A DNA stretch of 9,944 nucleotides. It comes from JABSOG01 sp047617105. GTDB lineage: Bacteria; Pseudomonadota; Gammaproteobacteria; Enterobacterales; Alteromonadaceae. A model generated the notes under the pieces. That model did not search any database. It was not told where the DNA came from and was given only the letters and a program-made list of their open reading frames with translations. Shown here piece after piece: positions 5,675 to 9,944 of the stretch (its first letter is position 1; each line of letters opens with the position of its first letter). The DNA lies in the NCBI GenBank assembly GCA_047617105.1, contig JBLGCB010000254.1, positions 1 to 9,944 on the forward strand, in the 5' to 3' direction. A program made the position numbers and the translations under genes.

Positions 5675-6796
5675 ATGACAAATAAGAAATATCAATCACT
5701 GGAATCATTACGGGGCATCGCCGCTGTTTTGGTGGTACTTTATCATTCAGGTTTTGTCTGGGGTGCAAAAAATCCGTTAATTGCCCAGGGCAGTTTGTTC
5801 GTTTATTTCTTTTTTGTGCTGTCAGGGTTTGTGATGGCGTATGCTTATCTTGACAAAATTGGCCAGGGATTCAGTGCAAAAAAATTCTTTTTGCTTAGAT
5901 TTGGTCGTATCTATCCATTGCATCTATTTATGTTGATGGTGTGGTTAGTGTTTGTGCTGGTCAAGGCAACGGCTTATCACCAGTTTGGCATCGGTAGCAG
6001 CGACCCTTTGGTTAAAAATACCGTTACAACCTTTATTTCCCACCTATTACTCACCAACTCCCTGGGCTTTCACGACAGCGCAAACTGGAATTTCCCTGCG
6101 TGGAGCATCAGCGTCGAATTTTATACCTGCCTGCTGTTTTTTGCGGTAATCAGCTTATTTAAGTTTGCGGCTAAGCCTATTTTTTCCCTGGTAGTGTCTG
6201 TTGTGGCTTTTAGCCTGTTGTTTGCGGTGAATGGCGGGTTGTTGTTTGGCCATTATGACGCGAGCCTGTGGCGCTGTATCGGTGGTTTTTTTCTGGGTGT
6301 TTTCACTTATGCGTTGAGCAAAAACCGCCAATTTAGGCTTAACGCTCGGTGGGCAACGGTATTTGAGTTGTTGGCAATTGGGGTTATGTTGATGTTGGTG
6401 ATCAACAATAAATTGTCTTGGTTTGTGCGGGCCACAGCCTTTATTTCTTTTGCCGTGGTGATCTGGCTTTTTGCGATTCAGAGTAAAGGTTTGATCAGTC
6501 AATTGCTGTTGCGTAAACCGATGTTGTATATCGGTTCTTTATCCTATTCTATCTATATGGTTCATGCGATTGTTTTTGCGGTGTTTGGCATCGTCTGGCA
6601 GTACATCCTGAAATTGCCCGTCACCATCGTCGAACGCGTTGGCCACATTGTTAAGGTATATGATACTCCGTATGCGCATGTTATTAATCTACTGGCCTTG
6701 CTGCTGGTGACGGGGATTTCTGTGTTGACTTACCGCTGGATTGAAATGCCTTGGCGTGATCGGTTTAGGGTGATGGCTCGGGGGGGAAGGGCTTGA
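5675..6796 (+). CDS. Acyltransferase family 3 integral membrane protein
   Basis: A 373-residue inner-membrane protein with about ten hydrophobic segments. Family-3 acyltransferases (OafA/NodX type) move acyl groups such as acetyl onto sugars of O-antigen, exopolysaccharide or other envelope glycans. Visible family features: SLRGIAAVLVVLYHSG (11-26) with the conserved H24, FFFVLSGFVMAY (45-56), RFGRIYPLH (75-83), AWSISVEF (142-149), GSLSYSIYMVH (287-297) and the C-terminal YRWIEMPWRDRF (353-364). The reading frame stays open upstream to an ATG at 5636, but that ATG lies in the terminator stem, so the ATG at 5675 (MTNKKYQ) is chosen; its ribosome binding site is weak. The substrate cannot be told, and no polysaccharide genes are next to it. 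A G7 run (6780-6786) near the stop could slip, but would alter only the last few residues. Confidence 0.9.
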   Translation: MTNKKYQSLESLRGIAAVLVVLYHSGFVWGAKNPLIAQGSLFVYFFFVLSGFVMAYAYLDKIGQGFSAKKFFLLRFGRIYPLHLFMLMVWLVFVLVKATAYHQFGIGSSDPLVKNTVTTFISHLLLTNSLGFHDSANWNFPAWSISVEFYTCLLFFAVISLFKFAAKPIFSLVVSVVAFSLLFAVNGGLLFGHYDASLWRCIGGFFLGVFTYALSKNRQFRLNARWATVFELLAIGVMLMLVINNKLSWFVRATAFISFAVVIWLFAIQSKGLISQLLLRKPMLYIGSLSYSIYMVHAIVFAVFGIVWQYILKLPVTIVERVGHIVKVYDTPYAHVINLLALLLVTGISVLTYRWIEMPWRDRFRVMARGGRA

Positions 6797-6809
6797 CTAG
6801 TTAACCATT

Positions 6810-6941
6810 GCGATTTTAATCATGTTGTTATATCATTTTAATGCGCATAAAAGTGTTGGTTTTATACATTTTTACGCGCATAAAAGTGCTATTTTACTAC
6901 ACTTTTACGCGCATAAAAGTGTGGTTTGGCCACTTTTTACC
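6810..6941. repeat. 33-bp-period palindromic repeat array upstream of the ATPase-DUF4143 gene
   Basis: The 13-mer GCGCATAAAAGTG occurs exactly at 6843, 6876 and 6909, a strict 33-bp period. A degraded unit fits the same phase at 6810 (GCG start, CATTTTAAT end), and a remnant CATAAGTG follows at 6941. Around each GCGC the sequence is palindromic; the best copy has arms ACACTTTTA (6900-6908, with CGCGCA between) and TAAAAGTGT (6915-6922). CACTTTT and AAAAGTG half-sites therefore alternate along the array, so each can pair with either neighbour. The array fills almost all of the gap between the acyltransferase and ATPase genes. The units differ in their central bases, so this is not a recent simple duplication. 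Confidence 0.87.
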
Positions 6942-6970
6942 ATAAGTGATTGGCAAAAAATGAGTGATAA

Positions 6971-8299
6971 ATGAAAAGATTACTGATAAACAAGTTACTC
7001 GACTGGAAAAATGCGAAGGCCAGAAAGCCGATTATGCTTGATGGGGCAAGGCAAACAGGCAAGTCTTATTTGTTGGATGTATTGTTTGGTCAGCATTTTA
7101 AGCAAGTGATTCGGTTGGATTTTCTTGAGCAACCCGCGCTTAAAGATATATTTGGCGATTCACTAAAACCAGCCGATATTTTGATGAATATTGAACTTGA
7201 GTTTAATGTATCGGTGGATAAAGACAATACTCTGATTATTTTTGATGAAATTGGCGAATGTCAGGACGCTGTTAACTCGTTAAAATTCTTTGCCGAGCAG
7301 TACCCTGAATTATTTATTTGTGCATCCGGTTCAAATATTGGTTTACTGGCTTCATTCCCGGTGGGTAAAGTCACTTTGTTAAACCTCTATCCCATGACGT
7401 TTGAAGAGTTTGTTTGGGCATCCGAGCAAGCGCCATTAATTAAAGCGTTTGAGCAAATGAATCTTGGTAAAGTCGCTCACGAAAAGCTGTTCAGTTTATT
7501 GATTGATTATTACTTTGTTGGTGGTATGCCAGAAGCGGTCAAGTGTTGGTACAATAATGTCGATAGCTTGGGCATTCTGGTGCAGACAGAAGAAGTAAAA
7601 CAAATTCATGCATCATTGCTGGCGGGTTATCAAAGAGATTTTGGTAAGTATTCAGATAAAATATCCGCAGGGCATATTCAGGCCATTTTCAATAACATTC
7701 CGCTGCAATTATCGCGTAACCTCGATGACTCAGTAAAGCGATTTAAGTTTAAAGACATCATTGAGAAAAAACGTCGTTATCAGGAATTATCCGGACCGAT
7801 CACCTGGCTTGAACAGTGCCGACTGTTATCAAAATGTCATCCAATAGATTGTGAACCGACATCACCTTTGCCACCGTTGTCCAAAGACAATATCTTTAAG
7901 CTGTTTTTCTTTGATATTGGTTTGCTGGGCCATATGCTTGGTCTTAGTTACAAGGAGCATAAAGATCAGCGTTTTAATTACAAAGGTTATATTGCTGAAA
8001 ATTTTGTCCAAAACGAATTGATTGCTTATTCTGGTTATTCAAGCGGTAGTCCTAGTTATTCGTGGGAATATGCACGTTCTGAAATTGAGTTTTTATATAA
8101 AGCAGAAGATGGCAGTATTATTCCTGTTGAAGTAAAAAGTGGCAAACGAACCCGGGCCAAATCGCTGCAAACCTATGTCAATCGATATCAACCCAAAACG
8201 ACATTAAAACTGATTGGTTCAACAGGTTCGCTAGATGATCCTAAAGCTTTGGTATTGCCATTATATTATGCATCGAAAATACAGCAGCTGGATCTTTAG
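6971..8299 (+). CDS. AAA ATPase with C-terminal DUF4143 (PD-(D/E)XK nuclease-like) domain
   Basis: A 442-residue soluble protein of the widespread AAA_14-DUF4143 family, whose cellular role is not established. The N-terminal ATPase has Walker A GARQTGKS (25-32), Walker B LIIFDEIGEC (88-97) and the sensor-like ASGSNIG (118-124), followed by LYPMTFEEFVWA (139-150) and YYFVGGMPEAV (180-190). The C-terminal part has the restriction-endonuclease-like pattern: E343 in YIAENFVQNEL, E371/E373 in SEIEF where relatives usually have Asp, and E387-V-K389 in IPVEVKSGK. The nuclease residues therefore look complete, though nuclease activity is inference. A weak GAG lies ahead of the ATG; the start is supported by the usual MKR...L N-terminus and by the array ending just before it. 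No partner gene is adjacent: the neighbours are an acyltransferase and ghrA. The repeat array upstream may be its operator or target. Confidence 0.93.
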   Translation: MKRLLINKLLDWKNAKARKPIMLDGARQTGKSYLLDVLFGQHFKQVIRLDFLEQPALKDIFGDSLKPADILMNIELEFNVSVDKDNTLIIFDEIGECQDAVNSLKFFAEQYPELFICASGSNIGLLASFPVGKVTLLNLYPMTFEEFVWASEQAPLIKAFEQMNLGKVAHEKLFSLLIDYYFVGGMPEAVKCWYNNVDSLGILVQTEEVKQIHASLLAGYQRDFGKYSDKISAGHIQAIFNNIPLQLSRNLDDSVKRFKFKDIIEKKRRYQELSGPITWLEQCRLLSKCHPIDCEPTSPLPPLSKDNIFKLFFFDIGLLGHMLGLSYKEHKDQRFNYKGYIAENFVQNELIAYSGYSSGSPSYSWEYARSEIEFLYKAEDGSIIPVEVKSGKRTRAKSLQTYVNRYQPKTTLKLIGSTGSLDDPKALVLPLYYASKIQQLDL

Positions 8300-8385
8300 G
8301 TTGCTAGATTTAGTATAGCCGATTGGATCAAAACATGGCTTGTTCATGTAATTATTGATACCTATTAATCATTCAAAGGAACCTT

Positions 8386-9315
8386 ATGGCCATCAGTATC
8401 ATTTGTACTGGCAGAGACTTGCAGCCCTGGATTGCGGCATTAAAGGCTTGTGATGCCGATTTGGATGTTCGTGTGTGGCCAGACGATGGTGACCGATGTG
8501 AAGTTGAGTTTGCATTGTGCTGGAAACACCCACCGGGAGCATTGTTAAACTATCCCAATTTGCGTTGTATTTCATCGATGGGGGCGGGCATCGATCACCT
8601 GTTTAATGACCCTGATTTACCGCAACATTTGCCTGTTGTACGGCTGGTCGACCCGCAATTGGCGCAGTCGATGTTTGATTATGTTTGTGCTGCGGTGATG
8701 GGCTATTTTCGTGATTTTGATGTTTACCGGGCGCAACAGCAGCGCACAGAGTGGTTGGTGCAGGTTGCCAAATCAACTTCTGACACTACCATCGGCATTA
8801 TGGGGCTTGGCAAACTTGGTGGTTATGTTGCTGAGCAATTTTGTGCCATGGGGTTTAATGTTGTTGGCTGGTCACGTTCGGCAAAATCACTGGATGGCGT
8901 GACCACGTATGCGGGCGATCAGCAGTTGGATGTGTTTTTAAGTCAAAGTGACATTCTGATTTGTTTGTTACCATTGACCCCGCAAACACAGGACATTTTA
9001 AACCTTGAGTTATTTCGAAAATTACCCAAAGGCGCTTCTTTGGTCAATGTTGCCAGAGGCGAGCATTTGGTTGAACAAGATTTGATCAAGGCATTGGATA
9101 TAGGTTATCTGCGTGGTGCTTGTTTGGACGTATTTAGACAAGAACCCCTGCCGCTAGAACATCCATTTTGGCAGCGTCAGGACATTATCATCACGCCCCA
9201 TTGTTCAAGCATTACCCATCCAGCTTCGGTGGCCCCGCAAATTGTTGAAAATTATCGTTTATTGAAAAATAATCAGCCTTTGCTGAATCAAGTGGTGATG
9301 CAGCGAGGTTATTGA
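8386..9315 (+). CDS. ghrA: Glyoxylate/hydroxypyruvate reductase A (D-2-hydroxyacid dehydrogenase)
   Basis: A 309-residue cytosolic NAD(P)H-dependent reductase of the D-isomer 2-hydroxyacid dehydrogenase family. E. coli GhrA (312 residues) reduces glyoxylate to glycolate and hydroxypyruvate to glycerate. The nucleotide-binding Rossmann motif is GLGKLGG (140-146). The catalytic triad is visible as R224 in NVARG, E253 in RQEPL and H272 in TPHCSS. SMGAGIDHL (64-72) is the substrate-side loop typical of the GhrA branch, and WSR (162-164) fits NADP preference. The start is supported by AAAGGA five bases upstream of the ATG. A weak promoter, TTGGAT (8323-8328) - 18 bp - TGTAAT (8347-8352), may serve it. 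It is convergent with hepT, with only 27 bp between stop codons and no clear terminator. Another 2-hydroxyacid substrate cannot be ruled out. Confidence 0.85.
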   Translation: MAISIICTGRDLQPWIAALKACDADLDVRVWPDDGDRCEVEFALCWKHPPGALLNYPNLRCISSMGAGIDHLFNDPDLPQHLPVVRLVDPQLAQSMFDYVCAAVMGYFRDFDVYRAQQQRTEWLVQVAKSTSDTTIGIMGLGKLGGYVAEQFCAMGFNVVGWSRSAKSLDGVTTYAGDQQLDVFLSQSDILICLLPLTPQTQDILNLELFRKLPKGASLVNVARGEHLVEQDLIKALDIGYLRGACLDVFRQEPLPLEHPFWQRQDIIITPHCSSITHPASVAPQIVENYRLLKNNQPLLNQVVMQRGY

Positions 9316-9342
9316 AATTTGTAGTTGTATTGGAGGTAGCCG

Positions 9343-9777
9343 CTAATGATTTGTAGATTGATATAAAATATCCAGTGCATCAAGACCACTGCTGGTGAAT
9401 TCGTTTAACTGCTGATAAATGGCATTTTTGATGACCGTTTTAATGATTTCTGCCTCTATATTCAGATAATCATGGACTAGGGCATTTCTCATTCCTATTA
9501 TTTCTCGCCATTGAACTTTTTCAACCGATTCGATCCCTTGTTGTGATAATCGCTCAAACGCGCCATAGGCATCCGCTGGTGCTGTTTTGCTAATAGCATA
9601 ACTCCATTGTTTTGCGATACCAATGCAGGCCTCTATTAAAATCTGTAAAGTTCGTTCGGCCGCTCGATATTCATATTGACTAAGTGAGCGTTTTTTGGTG
9701 ATTTCAGTCAATCCTTCCAGTTCGACTTTGATACCCGCAAGGTGTTCACGCATCGAATAAACATAGGCATTATCCAT
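9343..9777 (-). CDS. hepT: HepT-like HEPN ribonuclease toxin (DUF86)
   Basis: A 144-residue all-helical HEPN protein, the toxin of the MntA-HepT toxin-antitoxin family. In studied members HepT is an RNase with the motif R-x4-H-x-Y, silenced when MntA adds AMP units to the tyrosine. Here the motif is RNALVHDY, with R97, H102 and Y104, the same numbering as I recall for the Shewanella oneidensis protein. The N-terminal helices carry RAAERTLQILIEACIGIAKQ (38-57), also typical of the family. Translation starts 5 bp after the mntA stop, with GGAG overlapping the end of mntA, so the two are coupled. All catalytic residues are present, so the toxin is probably active. It is convergent to ghrA. Confidence 0.92.
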   Translation of the reverse strand: MDNAYVYSMREHLAGIKVELEGLTEITKKRSLSQYEYRAAERTLQILIEACIGIAKQWSYAISKTAPADAYGAFERLSQQGIESVEKVQWREIIGMRNALVHDYLNIEAEIIKTVIKNAIYQQLNEFTSSGLDALDILYQSTNH

Positions 9778-9782
9778 GTCTG

Positions 9783-9944
9783 TTACTCCGCTGTTGTTTT
9801 AGTAAGGTCAAATTTTTTATAATGGTAGAGGTAGTCTATTTCCCAAAATGACATAATTCGTTGTTGTTCTCGAAGTAAACGGGATGTGTTGTTACAGTAA
9901 AGTACCTTAGCAGCATTGATAACACTCATACATATTGGTATTGG
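9783..9944 (-). CDS. mntA: MntA-type nucleotidyltransferase antitoxin, C-terminal 53 residues (runs off the right edge)
   Basis: An open frame on the minus strand enters from the right edge and ends at TAA 9785-9783, five bases before hepT. The visible tail includes NAAKVLYCNNTSRLLREQQ and ends KFDLTKTTAE. The VLYCN motif followed by a charged helix is what the end of minimal nucleotidyltransferases paired with HepT usually looks like. The catalytic GSxxRG part would lie outside the window, so the call rests mainly on the tail motif and on tight coupling to hepT. In the known systems MntA AMPylates HepT and so neutralises it. Confidence 0.75.
   Translation of the reverse strand, partial: PIPICMSVINAAKVLYCNNTSRLLREQQRIMSFWEIDYLYHYKKFDLTKTTAE

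Noticed and set aside
6780..6786. G7 run near the acyltransferase stop as a phase-variation switch
   Set aside because: Slippage either way changes only the last few residues and still ends within about 25 bases, so no on/off effect is expected.
6797..8385. DUF4143 gene as cargo of an insertion sequence
   Set aside because: No transposase, terminal inverted repeats or target duplication is visible, and the upstream repeat has no copy downstream of the gene.

Overview
The window looks like chromosomal DNA of a gammaproteobacterium, most likely a marine Alteromonadales-type lineage (Shewanella/Alteromonas/Colwellia-like). This rests on the divergent ppsR-ppsA pair with a full-length 792-residue PEP synthase, a MASE1-CHASE sensor, ghrA, and an MntA-HepT pair whose HepT active-site spacing matches what is known from Shewanella. 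The genus cannot be fixed from the sequence alone.

Left part (1-2596), all on the minus strand: the N-terminal 395 residues of a MASE1-CHASE membrane sensor whose output domain lies beyond the left edge; a 54-residue hydrophobic small protein with its own promoter and ribosome binding site; and ppsR, the kinase/phosphorylase that switches PEP synthase off and on. Centre (2597-5660): a 471-bp divergent control region with a clear sigma70-type promoter for ppsR, a tandem array of a 26-bp unit and a HexR-like box on the ppsA side; then ppsA, followed by about 180 bases of back-to-back hairpins and a strong intrinsic terminator.

Right part (5675-9944): a family-3 membrane acyltransferase; a 33-bp-period array of palindromic half-sites; an AAA ATPase-DUF4143 (PD-(D/E)XK nuclease-like) gene; ghrA (2-hydroxyacid dehydrogenase); and, convergent with ghrA, a hepT toxin gene with the last 53 codons of its mntA antitoxin gene at the right edge. 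The right part is a patchwork of accessory genes around core metabolism.

PpsR and PpsA form one functional unit: PpsR modifies a threonine two residues from the PpsA catalytic histidine, and the target motif GGRTCHA is intact. HepT and MntA form a second. The least explained structures are the 33-bp array next to the ATPase-nuclease gene, the folded ppsA 3' region, and the 26-bp array before ppsA.
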